Shown here piece after piece: positions 53,244 through 61,174 of a stretch of 64,000 nucleotides of DNA. How positions within the stretch are numbered: position 1 is the first letter of the stretch; every line of letters begins with the position of its first letter. The position numbers and the translations under genes are program-made. Where the stretch lies: assembly GCA_017642885.1 (NCBI GenBank), contig JAEPOM010000001.1:310001-374000 (forward strand). The letters run 5' to 3'. The stretch comes from Henriciella sp. (GTDB taxonomy: Bacteria > Pseudomonadota > Alphaproteobacteria > Caulobacterales > Hyphomonadaceae). Below the pieces are notes generated by a model, which had not been told where the DNA came from, ran no database searches, and worked only from the letters and a program-made list of their open reading frames with translations.

Positions 53244-53984
53244 ATGTCGAAACTCAAGCTGTTCTCCCTGGCCACGGCAACCCTTGCCGCCGTCGCCCTC
53301 CCCGCCCAGGCTCAGAATGATCAGGGCTGGTATGTCTCCGGATTCATCGGTGCTGGTTTTCCCGGCGACGCAGAACTGACCGGCGTGCAAAGCCCGGTTA
53401 CGGGCGCCCCGGGAATGGCCGGCGCCCCTGCCCGCATCGCAACCGACTTTGACAGCGACACAACACTTGGTGTCGCACTGGGCTACGACACGCCGTGGGA
53501 ATTCTTCGGCATCTTCAACACGCGGCTTGAAATTGAGTATTCTCGTCTGGAAGCTGATGTCAGCAGCGGCAGTTTCAATAGCGGCTCTCAGCCGTTCTCT
53601 GGCGATCTCAGCATCGATTTCTTCCTGATAAACAATTATTCCGACATCATCTGGGATGACAATCAAACCATCATCCCATTCGTTGGCGGCGGTCTCGGCG
53701 TCGCAAATGTTGATGCGAACATTCTGTATGCCGGAGGTGGCTCGCCCACTCCCAATTTCGTCGCCACCGGTGAGGATAGCGGCCTCGCGGGCACGTTCGC
53801 GGGCGGACTGACCTGGCTGACCGGCACGCCGTGGGAAGTCTATGGCGAAGCGCGCTACTATCAGATCCGTGACCTGGAATTCGAGCGCCGGTTCATCGGC
53901 GGCGGCGCAAATCTGTTCAATGCCAGCGTTGAAGACGATTTCGATGGCTCCAGCCTGACCATCGGTGCGCGATACAACTTCTAA
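53244..53984 (+). CDS. Outer-membrane beta-barrel protein
   Basis: The 246-residue protein has a Sec signal peptide MSKLKLFSLATATLAAVALPAQAQ. The mature part alternates hydrophobic and polar residues in strands (DQGWYVSGFIGAGFPG, RLEIEYSRLEAD, PWEVYGEARYYQIRDL) and ends GARYNF, a C-terminal aromatic barrel signature. The size and pattern match small OmpA/Omp25-like barrels. AAGGACC precedes the ATG, and a very strong terminator follows, consistent with high expression. The function may be structural or adhesion-related. Confidence 0.85.
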   Translation: MSKLKLFSLATATLAAVALPAQAQNDQGWYVSGFIGAGFPGDAELTGVQSPVTGAPGMAGAPARIATDFDSDTTLGVALGYDTPWEFFGIFNTRLEIEYSRLEADVSSGSFNSGSQPFSGDLSIDFFLINNYSDIIWDDNQTIIPFVGGGLGVANVDANILYAGGGSPTPNFVATGEDSGLAGTFAGGLTWLTGTPWEVYGEARYYQIRDLEFERRFIGGGANLFNASVEDDFDGSSLTIGARYNF

Positions 53985-54028
53985 GAGCTAGAGATTTTTC
54001 CTTCCTCTAAACCTGGCTCTTAGGTTTA

Positions 54029-54072
54029 GGCCCGGCGCGACCCTCCCTCTCACAGCGCCGGGCCCTTTTTTT
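54029..54072 (+). terminator. Strong rho-independent terminator after the barrel gene
   Basis: GGCCCGGCGC (54029-54038) pairs perfectly with GCGCCGGGCC (54055-54064), followed by seven T residues. It lies 44 bases beyond the barrel stop and ahead of ygfZ. Confidence 0.9.
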
Positions 54073-54118
54073 ATCGATCAGGATGACAAGCGATTGTAGC
54101 CAGCTTACATGCGCCAGC

Positions 54119-54979
54119 ATGACATCCGGTTTTATCCATCTACCCCAGCGCACGATCGTCTCTTTGCAGGGGCCCGATACGATGGCGCTCCTGGAACGCC
54201 TTGTGACCAACGCAACGACGGAATGGCCGAGCGGGGAAACCCGCTACGGCGCCCTGCTCACCCCGCAAGGCAAGATTATCGCTGATTATCTGGCATTGCG
54301 CACGGATGACGGTGTCATACTCGACGTCTCCAAAGACCATGCCGCAGACCTCGCTAAACGCTTGAAAATGTTCCGATTGCGCAGCGACGTCGAGATCGAG
54401 GTGCTGGACCATCTGCATGTGATGGCGAGCCTTGCGCCCGATCAAGATCCTCTCGAGGGTGCAGCTTATATCTATCAGGATCCGCGTTATCCCGACGGAC
54501 GGACTCGCGTACTGGTCGAGGAAACTATTCCGGATGCCGATGCGAGCGCGCTAGCCGCTTACCACGTAGACCGCATCGCCAATGTGGTCCCGGAGCAAGG
54601 CGCAGATTTCGGCGCGGCAGAAGTGTTTCCGGCCGAGATCAACATGGATGCGCTGAACGGTGTCGCGCTCAACAAAGGCTGCTTTGTTGGCCAGGAAGTA
54701 GTCAGCCGCATGCATCGCCGCGGGAAGATTCGCAAGCGCACGCTGTCCGCAACTGTGCCAGAAACTCTGAATGTTCAGCCAGGCGACGATATCAAAGCCC
54801 CCCTGCCGATCGGTACGATCAGCAGCGTTTCGGGCAAACACGCGCTTGCTCTGGTTCGAGTGGATCGGCTTCTGTCGGCGGAAAAGTCTGGCGCAGCGCC
54901 GACACTTCATGAAACTCCGGTCACGTTTGAGAAACCGGGTTGGCTTGAAGCTGAGCTCGCGCGTATGGAAGAAACATGA
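54119..54979 (+). CDS. ygfZ: YgfZ/GcvT-like folate-binding protein
   Basis: YgfZ helps mature some Fe-S enzymes and binds tetrahydrofolate. The 286 residues begin MTSGFIHLPQRTIVSLQGPDTMALLERL. The signature KGCFVGQEVVSRMHRRGK contains the conserved Cys. The TPQGKI.ADYL block is typical. The ATG at 54119 fits the family N-terminus better than the frame-matched ATG at 54083. It overlaps tag by four bases. Confidence 0.9.
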   Translation: MTSGFIHLPQRTIVSLQGPDTMALLERLVTNATTEWPSGETRYGALLTPQGKIIADYLALRTDDGVILDVSKDHAADLAKRLKMFRLRSDVEIEVLDHLHVMASLAPDQDPLEGAAYIYQDPRYPDGRTRVLVEETIPDADASALAAYHVDRIANVVPEQGADFGAAEVFPAEINMDALNGVALNKGCFVGQEVVSRMHRRGKIRKRTLSATVPETLNVQPGDDIKAPLPIGTISSVSGKHALALVRVDRLLSAEKSGAAPTLHETPVTFEKPGWLEAELARMEET

Positions 54980-55560
54980 GTGATCACACCTCTTGCGCCT
55001 GGGCGCCGTCCAAAGATGCGCTTTACCGGGCGTACCACGACACCGAATGGGGTGTGCCGGAATATGATTCCCGGGCCTTGTGGGAAAAGCTCCAACTCGA
55101 TGGCATGCAGGCAGGCCTGTCCTGGATAACGATCCTGCGCAAGAGGGAGACCATGCGTGAAGAGTTTGACGGTTTTGATCCGGAAAAGATCGCGCGCTGG
55201 ACCCAGCCGCGCATCGACAAGGCGTTGACCAATCCCGGAATTATTCGCAGCCCGAAAAAGATCGAAGCCTGTATCGGCAATGCCCGCGCTTTCCTCGATG
55301 GGATGGAGCAAGGCGAGGATTTCTCGGAGTTTTGCTGGAGCTTCGTCGACGGCAAACCCATTGTCAGCCATTTTGAGAATTATCGCGATGGCCCGACCAA
55401 GACTGAAATCTCAGAGACCTGCTCCAGGGCTCTTAAGAAACGCGGCCACAAATTTGTCGGCCCAACCATCGTCTATGCCTGGATGCAGGCTTGCGGACTT
55501 TACAATGATCATGAGGTCGGCTGTGTTCGACACAAACAGGTTCAGGAAATCGCTCGATGA
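54976..55560 (+). CDS. tag: DNA-3-methyladenine glycosylase I
   Basis: Tag removes 3-methyladenine from DNA in base-excision repair. The 194 residues open CAWAPSKDALYRAYHDTEWGVP, then have the helix-hairpin-helix region LDGMQAGLSWITILRKRE and the conserved C-terminal zinc-snap residues with GLYNDHEVGCVRHKQV. It is translationally coupled to ygfZ upstream (ATGA) and to the small lipoprotein downstream (ATGA), so all three are in one operon. Confidence 0.95.
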   Translation: MSDHTSCAWAPSKDALYRAYHDTEWGVPEYDSRALWEKLQLDGMQAGLSWITILRKRETMREEFDGFDPEKIARWTQPRIDKALTNPGIIRSPKKIEACIGNARAFLDGMEQGEDFSEFCWSFVDGKPIVSHFENYRDGPTKTEISETCSRALKKRGHKFVGPTIVYAWMQACGLYNDHEVGCVRHKQVQEIAR

Positions 55561-55811
55561 AATATGCCCTCACGCTCTCCTTCGCCGCTCTTGTCTTGTC
55601 GGCGTGTGTCACCTCAACTGAGTTTGACCGCGATCGCGCCTATAGCAAGTGCGAGTCGATTTCCGACAAGTCCAGCCGGGACCGCTGCATCGCTGACGCC
55701 ATCGCTCAGTCCGAACGTGAGCGCTCGCGAGAAGACGCCAAGGACCAGCAGCGACAAGACGATGCCGATCGGCGCGAGCTAGGCCGCGAAATCGCCGGCG
55801 TGAAAGACTAA
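55557..55811 (+). CDS. Small lipoprotein with C-x11-C motif (first of a tandem pair)
   Basis: 84 residues. A lipoprotein signal MKYALTLSFAALVLSAC is followed by a charged helical part with CESISDKSSRDRC (two Cys separated by 11 residues) and then an Arg/Asp/Glu-rich coil (QSERERSREDAKDQQRQDDADRRELG). It overlaps tag by four bases. The next small lipoprotein has the same spacing of cysteines, so the two look like diverged copies. The function is unknown. It is probably anchored in the envelope. Confidence 0.7.
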   Translation: MKYALTLSFAALVLSACVTSTEFDRDRAYSKCESISDKSSRDRCIADAIAQSERERSREDAKDQQRQDDADRRELGREIAGVKD

Positions 55812-55813
55812 GC

Positions 55814-55990
55814 ATGAAAGCGATCGTCCTCAGTCTTGGGCTCTGCAGCCTCCTTGCCGGGTGCGCGCTAGGACAAGACATTTATGACGAACGACGCATC
55901 GATGAGTGCCGGGAGCTCCCCACGCCAAACGAACGGCTGGATTGCGAACGCACTGTGCGAGATGAAGCCTCAGGTTTTCCCAGCACCTGA
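55814..55990 (+). CDS. Very small lipoprotein, second of a tandem pair
   Basis: A 58-residue frame starting at the ATG at 55814, two bases after the previous stop, reads MKAIVLSLGLCSLLAGC (lipobox LAGC), then a charged part with CRELPTPNERLDC, again two cysteines 11 residues apart. The spacing matches the upstream lipoprotein, suggesting local duplication. The motif ERLDCE resembles a common small Cys motif of alphaproteobacterial periplasmic proteins. A real gene is likely given the lipobox and the linkage. Confidence 0.65.
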   Translation: MKAIVLSLGLCSLLAGCALGQDIYDERRIDECRELPTPNERLDCERTVRDEASGFPST

Positions 55991-56079
55991 AGTGACTCTG
56001 CGTCTCGACCTTCGCTGCGCCTGACACTATCAATGTCCGCTACAGTAACGAAGCGCCGCTCCCGGCGTATGAGGGATTT

Positions 56080-57201
56080 ATGATCACACCCGTCATTTCT
56101 GCCACCGGTTTGTGGACCCCGGCGCAATCGGTTTCGAACGCTGAATTGGTCGAGAGTTTCAATGCCTGGGCGGACAAGTGGAACGCGGAACATGCAGCCG
56201 AAATCGAGGCTGGAACGCTGGAACCCAAAACCCATTCAAGCGTCGAATTCATCGAGAAAGCCTCCGGTATCAAATCGCGGTTCGTCGTTGATAAAACGGG
56301 GATCGTCGATCCGGACATGATGCGCCCAAACATCCCCGAGCGCCCGAATGATCAGATTTCCGTCCTGGCAGAAATCGCCGTCAACGCGGCTCGCGAGGCG
56401 CTCGATCGCGCCGGACGAGACCCGAAGGACGTGGATGCCGTCCTCTGCGCGGCGTCCAATATGCAACGCGGATATCCGGCCATGGCGGTCGAGATCCAGG
56501 ATGCGCTCGGCATTGATGGCTTTGGCTTTGATATGAATGTCGCCTGCTCATCGGCAACTTTTGGGATCCAGACCGGCGCCGATTTTGTGCGCTCTGGAAG
56601 CGCCAGGTCGGTGCTGATGGTCAACCCGGAGATCTGTTCGGGCCACTTGAATTTCACCGATCGGGACAGCCACTTCATTTTTGGCGATGTTGCCACGGCT
56701 GTTTTGATTGAAGCCGAGGACATTGCCCCAGCCGAGCATTGGAAGATCTTGGGGACGCACCTCAAGACGCAATTCTCGAACAATATTCGCAACAATTTTG
56801 GCTTCCTCAATCGCTGCGCGCCAGACGGAATTGGCGCCGAAGACAAATTGTTCGTTCAGGAAGGCCGCAAAGTGTTCAAGGAAGTCGTTCCCATGGTCGC
56901 GAAAATGATCATCGCGGAACTGGAGCGCCTTGAACTGGAAGCGCCCAACTTGCGCCGAATGTGGCTGCATCAAGCGAATGCCAATATGAACCGGCTCATC
57001 GCATCGAAAGTGCTGGGCAGGGAGGCCACGCCAGACGAGAGCCCGACCGTGCTCGACACCTATGCGAACACAAGCTCAGCCGGGTCGATCATCGCCTTCC
57101 ACAAGCATAGCGACGATATGGTTGCTGGGGACAAAGGCCTGATCTGCTCGTTCGGTGCGGGCTATTCCGCCGGAACTGTATTTGTAGAAAAAGCCGCCTA
57201 A
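56080..57201 (+). CDS. Beta-ketoacyl-ACP synthase III, FabH2-like
   Basis: This thiolase-fold enzyme of 373 residues condenses an acyl-CoA with malonyl-ACP. The catalytic Cys156 lies in DMNVACSSATFG, the His in MWLHQANANMNRLIA, and the Asn in TYANTSSAG. The opening GLWTPAQSVSNAELVESFNAWADKWNAEHAA and SSVEFIEKASGIKSRFVVDKTGI match the longer FabH2 group (such as Pseudomonas PA3286), which feeds medium-chain acyl-CoA from beta-oxidation into fatty acid synthesis. GAGGG precedes the ATG. It converges on the zinc-ribbon membrane gene. Confidence 0.9.
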   Translation: MITPVISATGLWTPAQSVSNAELVESFNAWADKWNAEHAAEIEAGTLEPKTHSSVEFIEKASGIKSRFVVDKTGIVDPDMMRPNIPERPNDQISVLAEIAVNAAREALDRAGRDPKDVDAVLCAASNMQRGYPAMAVEIQDALGIDGFGFDMNVACSSATFGIQTGADFVRSGSARSVLMVNPEICSGHLNFTDRDSHFIFGDVATAVLIEAEDIAPAEHWKILGTHLKTQFSNNIRNNFGFLNRCAPDGIGAEDKLFVQEGRKVFKEVVPMVAKMIIAELERLELEAPNLRRMWLHQANANMNRLIASKVLGREATPDESPTVLDTYANTSSAGSIIAFHKHSDDMVAGDKGLICSFGAGYSAGTVFVEKAA

Positions 57202-57205
57202 CCGG

Positions 57206-58432
57206 CTAATCCGCGGCGTCAAAATCTAATCCTGGACTTTCCAGACGGGTATGAGACCGCGCGCCGAAGAGCAGGAGCAGCGAGACGAATGCGATACTTG
57301 TTCCCTGGGAGGAAAAGAGTTCAAGCATCAGTGCAAAAAACCAGGCAGGGAGGTTTTGCGCGGGGAGAGTGAGCCCGCTCGCCTCCGCTGCCTGGCGCAG
57401 ATCGGCTCGCGCCCCTGCAATCCTGTCTTCGAGCATCGCCCTCCGGCGCGCGAGACCGAGCTCGTTCTGAGCGTCCCGATACGGCTTTTGATGCGTCCGG
57501 CCAACGGCTTCAACGCCCGCGAGATAGGCTTCCAGCCCCTCAATCGTCCGCGTCTCGGGCGGGATCCCCTGAAGTTGGCGTGTCCAGTCCGCGATCTCGG
57601 CCTCGCCTAGAGCCTGGACCTGCTGCGCCTGTGCCAGCTGTGCATCCTGCGCCTGCGCATTGTTCATCATGAACAGGGATGTGCCGGCTATGCTGGTCCC
57701 CGCGCCCGCGAGCGCGAAGACCAGCGACCGCATCGCCTCCCCAAAGCGACGACCTGACATATGCCACCAGAAAAACGTAAACCCACCGAACGAACACACA
57801 GAAGCAATCACGCCGCTCCACCCCCAGACGCGCGCCTGCGTGGCATCCAACACGCCGGCGCTGAACGCCTGATAATTCGCGAACCCGGAGAGCCCGGCTG
57901 CAGCGAGCCCCGCCACAAGGAAAATTAATGCGAGGAGCGAAATGATAATGCGCTCCCCCCAGCCACGGGTTGGCGCGCGCGGGGACTTTGACCGCGAAGA
58001 CCCGCGTCCAAAATCTGTTCGCCGCTCGCCTCGAGACTCTTGAACAAGTTCGACCCGCGGTAGATCAGAGACGGGGACGTTGACCGCAACAGTGGCGGGG
58101 ACGGGATAGGACTCACTAACGGACTCAACCGCGTCATCATCATTGGCCGGTCGTGGCCGCGGCGTGATCGGAACGATCTCGGCTTCAGCGTACGGCTCAT
58201 GGCTCCATTCGCCAGCCTCAGCTTTCTCGCGCAGATAAGCGAGCAACGGTCCCTCGCTGCCACAGGCGGTGCAATGCACACGCCCTCGTGCCAGCGACAG
58301 CTTCAGCCCGCGCGATGCACCGCACCCCGGACAGTCTTCGTGCGCGACGCCACGATCATCAAAGGCCTCTTCAAGGCCAGCGCCCCGCAAGGCCTGATCC
58401 AGGACGTCAGATGTCGTCGATATTGCGCCCAT
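57206..58432 (-). CDS. Zinc-ribbon, membrane and coiled-coil protein of unknown function
   Basis: This 408-residue protein combines four parts. Residues 31-60 hold a primase-like zinc ribbon (C34, C37, C54, C57 in CPGCGASRGLKLSL...VHCTACG). A disordered acidic/basic linker runs to 158. Three membrane segments (161-184, 203-223, 235-257) follow. An Ala/Gln/Glu-rich coiled-coil region spans 258-355, and a final span lies at 363-390. I know no family with this order. The CHC2-like ribbon suggests nucleic acid contact on the cytoplasmic side. A LexA-like GTTC-N7-GTTT box lies 35-49 bases upstream. Confidence 0.75.
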   Translation of the reverse strand: MGAISTTSDVLDQALRGAGLEEAFDDRGVAHEDCPGCGASRGLKLSLARGRVHCTACGSEGPLLAYLREKAEAGEWSHEPYAEAEIVPITPRPRPANDDDAVESVSESYPVPATVAVNVPVSDLPRVELVQESRGERRTDFGRGSSRSKSPRAPTRGWGERIIISLLALIFLVAGLAAAGLSGFANYQAFSAGVLDATQARVWGWSGVIASVCSFGGFTFFWWHMSGRRFGEAMRSLVFALAGAGTSIAGTSLFMMNNAQAQDAQLAQAQQVQALGEAEIADWTRQLQGIPPETRTIEGLEAYLAGVEAVGRTHQKPYRDAQNELGLARRRAMLEDRIAGARADLRQAAEASGLTLPAQNLPAWFFALMLELFSSQGTSIAFVSLLLLFGARSHTRLESPGLDFDAAD

Positions 58433-58466
58433 GCTAGCCCTCTACACGCGAGTTTGATCACATTTT

Positions 58467-58481
58467 GTTCTCTTTATGTTT
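58467..58481. promoter_or_regulatory. Possible LexA (SOS) box upstream of the zinc-ribbon membrane gene
   Basis: GTTCTCTTTATGTTT. Alphaproteobacterial LexA binds the direct repeat GTTC-N7-GTTC, and this has a single mismatch in the last base. It lies 35-49 bases upstream of the gene start, where a promoter would be. A further GTTC follows after 6 bases, at a non-ideal spacing. Confidence 0.4.
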
Positions 58482-58569
58482 CTATATGTTCTGAGTCAAT
58501 CGAGTTCTTCGGTAACTTCGATAATCGACGATTTTGGTCTGCTCGACGCGAAAACGGACCGGCGGCGCT

Positions 58570-59283
58570 TCAGCCCGGGTCCAGCGACCCGGTTATGGAC
58601 GCGCGTTGAGACAGCTCCATCCAATTGCCATGGCCGTCTTTAAGGAAAGAAATCCGGGCGGTCTTGCCGAGGGTTAGTGGCGGCGCCCCCTCGGTCGCGC
58701 CTTGTTCAACGGCCTGCGCGTGAAGGGAGTCGACTTTTGCGACCTGGATCGTGGTGTAGCGAAAGCCGGTTCGCTGCATTTCGCCGCCGTCAGTTTCGTC
58801 GGCAATGTCTGGTGCGATCACGCCGACAATCAGACTGCGTCCGCAGCGCACCGCCAAATGGTCCTGCAAGCGCGGAAGGCCGAGACTGTAATGATAGTGG
58901 TTCAGAAAGGCTTCCGCGCTGGCCGTCGCAACTTCGATGGCCCAGTGCTCAACGCCGCCATGGCCAATTGGAACCAGACGAAGGCTGTTCCCGTCCGGGT
59001 CGGTCAGATCTTGAATTTCGGTTCGCCCGTCTTGCGCGATGATCAGGCGCAGATATCCACCACGAGACGCAGGCGATAACGGATCGCGCGCATGGTTGAG
59101 CTTCAGCACCGCGCCGAAAAAATCGTGCCGATATTGGCGCACACCGCCGCCGACTGGCAGCATATGATCAAAAGCCAGCCCGACGTCGGTCTGCCAGAAT
59201 TTCAGCATGTCCTCCAATTGATTGGTGAACAAACCGACATCGAGACAATCCTTGGCGATCCAGGACGGAGTTTGATCTGACAT
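58570..59283 (-). CDS. VOC-family (glyoxalase/dioxygenase-fold) protein, two-domain
   Basis: The 237-residue protein carries two VOC-type modules. The first starts at LDVGLFTNQLEDMLKFWQTDVGLAFDHMLP and ends EIQDLTDPDGNSLRLVP. The second runs from VEHWAIEVATASAEAFLNHYHYSLGLP to SFLKDGHGNWMELSQR. The closing 'D.DGN..EL' motifs hold possible metal ligands. Reaction unknown. It lies upstream of the zinc-ribbon membrane gene on the same strand and is divergent from the Fur/Zur repressor. Confidence 0.8.
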   Translation of the reverse strand: MSDQTPSWIAKDCLDVGLFTNQLEDMLKFWQTDVGLAFDHMLPVGGGVRQYRHDFFGAVLKLNHARDPLSPASRGGYLRLIIAQDGRTEIQDLTDPDGNSLRLVPIGHGGVEHWAIEVATASAEAFLNHYHYSLGLPRLQDHLAVRCGRSLIVGVIAPDIADETDGGEMQRTGFRYTTIQVAKVDSLHAQAVEQGATEGAPPLTLGKTARISFLKDGHGNWMELSQRASITGSLDPG

Positions 59284-59403
59284 TCTCGGGTCTTTCCGCG
59301 CATTTTGGTCGCTAAACCTATGACGATCCCAGCGACATCTCGCAAGCCGATGACCATTTGCGCGTCCGATTTAACTCGACGCACACATCTGATCGGCATA
59401 TAC

Positions 59404-59426
59404 GTCATACTATGACACGATATCGT
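59404..59426. promoter_or_regulatory. Two adjacent palindromes at the fur/zur-like gene start
   Basis: GTCATACTATGAC (59404-59416, 6-base arms around a C) and ACGATATCGT (59417-59426) are directly adjacent. They overlap the probable ATG at 59412, suggesting an autoregulatory operator or a start further downstream. Confidence 0.4.
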
Positions 59427-59996
59427 ACGCGCACTCCCGCCACTGGCAAACGCCGGCTCCACCGTAGGCGCTGGCGCCAGCCAGATTCGAAAAAACCGAG
59501 CCGGGAAGAGCTGATTCAGGCTGCTTCAGACGAGGCGCAGCTGTCCGGCAAAAGCCTGACTGCGATCCGCAAGCACGTTCTAACCGTCCTGCTCGACGCC
59601 CAGCGCCCGATGACGGCTTATGAAGTCCTCGCGTCTCTGGAAGGGGTTGGCTCTGTTTCCCCTCCCACAGCGTATCGCGCGCTCGATTTCCTCGTCTCGC
59701 TCGGCTTCGTTTCTCGGGTGGAAAGCCTCAACGCCTATCTCGCACTCGATCTTGGCCCGAGCGATGTTCCGCTGGCCTTCTTCGTTTGCGAGAAGTGCGG
59801 TCAGGCCGAAGAAATCTCCGCCAATGACGCTGTCGTCAGCCTGATCAGCACCGCAGACCAGCAGGGATTTGGCGTCAGCCACGCCTCTCTGGAAGTGCGC
59901 GGCGATTGCCGCGGCAAGCTGGCCTGTGAGACCTGGGACGCCAAGCTCGCCGCCCCAGAAGCATCAGGATCGGTCGACGAGCACAGCCACGAATAA
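59412..59996 (+). CDS. Fur-family transcriptional repressor, Zur-like
   Basis: This metal-sensing repressor has about 194 residues. The winged helix shows LTAIRKHVLTVLLDAQRPMTAYEVLASL and PPTAYRALDFLVSLGFVSRVESLNAYL. The dimer domain has the structural CxxC in FFVCEKCGQAEEI and the SHASLEVRGDCRGKLACE C-terminus. The N-terminal 30 residues are strongly basic. Zur rather than Fur is guessed from the long, divergent N-terminus. The ATG at 59412 has no clear binding site and overlaps a palindrome, so the start is uncertain. Confidence 0.8.
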   Translation: MTRYRTRTPATGKRRLHRRRWRQPDSKKPSREELIQAASDEAQLSGKSLTAIRKHVLTVLLDAQRPMTAYEVLASLEGVGSVSPPTAYRALDFLVSLGFVSRVESLNAYLALDLGPSDVPLAFFVCEKCGQAEEISANDAVVSLISTADQQGFGVSHASLEVRGDCRGKLACETWDAKLAAPEASGSVDEHSHE

Positions 59997-60515
59997 AGCG
60001 GGCTCATCGCCCTCCACGGCCCAGGCGTGATTGGTAGCTCTCTGGATGACGACGTCGCCGGGCCCGATCACGGTCTCGTCCTTGTCCAGGATCAGACGCA
60101 CGCGGCCTTTGACGAGAATGATTGCATCCAGCGTATGGGTTGTATGCATCGCCGGATGCTTGCTCGTGTCGGGCTGGTGATCGCCGGCCCCAATATCAAT
60201 AAAGGCCTTTCGCGTCAGTTCAGCGATCATTTCCGGCGGGGCGCCTTCCGGCGTTGGACCAGACGTGAACCAGCGGATTTTGACCTTGCCTTTGTCGGGC
60301 GACAGAATGGCTTTCCCGGCGCCTTTGTCTTCGCAGGCCTTCGGATCGAGCGGCCCTGACACATCATCGTGCCAGATCTCCAGCAGGCCGCCGAGATCAC
60401 CGGTTCTAAACTCTGCCGCCGGGCCGCCATCTATCATGACATGAGATTTTCCGGCCTCATCATTGGCTGTAACAATCCGGCGGAGACCGGACAGCATGTC
60501 ATTCATTTTGCTCAC
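59964..60515 (-). CDS. Cupin-domain protein
   Basis: The 183-residue protein has a C-terminal cupin: HPAMHTTHTLDAIILVKGRVRLIL (motif 1, metal His/Asp) and VIGPGDVVIQRATNHAWAVEGDEPALFVAVL (motif 2). The first half is a separate beta-rich extension. The GTG at 60515 is chosen as start because GGAGGA lies 6 bases upstream of it. The ATG two codons earlier sits almost on top of that site. The last 33 bases overlap the 3' end of the fur/zur-like gene, tail to tail. The ligand is unknown. Confidence 0.78.
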   Translation of the reverse strand: MSKMNDMLSGLRRIVTANDEAGKSHVMIDGGPAAEFRTGDLGGLLEIWHDDVSGPLDPKACEDKGAGKAILSPDKGKVKIRWFTSGPTPEGAPPEMIAELTRKAFIDIGAGDHQPDTSKHPAMHTTHTLDAIILVKGRVRLILDKDETVIGPGDVVIQRATNHAWAVEGDEPALFVAVLVDRS

Positions 60516-60751
60516 GCGCATTCCTCCTCGAAGTCGTCTTCGAGACTAGGCCTGACTTGACGAGACTGGCAAGTTTCCGTTATCCGAGCGCCCAACGGAG
60601 ACTTTATGTTCACTATGTCCGAGACCCGGTAAGGGCCCCGACCGCAATACCAAAACGCGAGATGGGGCCAGAAACAGCCTGAGCTCTGATCCATACTCAT
60701 GGATCGGCCTGTTTCATTGCGCGCACGCCGCGCACTATCGGACTTTCAAAA

Positions 60752-61009
60752 ATGGATATTTCACGCGCCGAACAGCGCATTCTGCACTTGCTTGCGCAAG
60801 GCGGACGGATCGAAATCGAACGCGGTGAGGGCCGCAAAATCGAACGCGTATTCTGCATCAATAGAGAAGGCTGGCGCGCGCCTGGCCTGGACCTGTTCCT
60901 GTTTCGCAAGCTGAAACGACACAGGGCCATCGCCTCCAAGCGAGGCCAACCCTATCGGATCACGCGCCGAGGACTGGAACTCGTCCGGTCTGAGGTCGAT
61001 AATCGCTGA
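60752..61009 (+). CDS. YjhX-family toxin-like protein
   Basis: The 85-residue protein matches YjhX/UPF0386: MDISRAEQRILHLLAQGGRIEIER at the start, CINREGWRAPGLDLFLFRKLKRHRAI in the middle, and GQPYRITRRGLELVR at the end. In E. coli YjhX is the proposed toxin of the YjhX-YjhQ pair (YjhQ is an acetyltransferase-like antitoxin). No YjhQ-like gene is adjacent here, so this copy may be a solitary DNA-binding-type protein. No strong ribosome binding site is seen upstream of the ATG. Confidence 0.82.
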   Translation: MDISRAEQRILHLLAQGGRIEIERGEGRKIERVFCINREGWRAPGLDLFLFRKLKRHRAIASKRGQPYRITRRGLELVRSEVDNR

Positions 61010-61110
61010 CAAACCCGGCGGGAGGGTCACAAAACGTGACTCTCCCGTCACACTTTCGAAGATTGCTGCGATTTGTCCGAATTTGATCTTTTCGCTGCTG
61101 AGAACGAGTC

Positions 61111-61126
61111 TTAACTACTTGGTAAC
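61111..61126. promoter_or_regulatory. Possible CtrA half-site pair upstream of the desaturase
   Basis: TTAACTACTTGGTAAC: TTAA-N7-GTAAC, one mismatch from the CtrA consensus TTAA-N7-TTAAC, 49-64 bases before the ATG at 61175. Matched by eye only, so low confidence. Confidence 0.3.
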
Positions 61127-61174
61127 ACGATGCGGATGCATAATGTTCGTTACATAGACACGGAGGCCTTCAGA

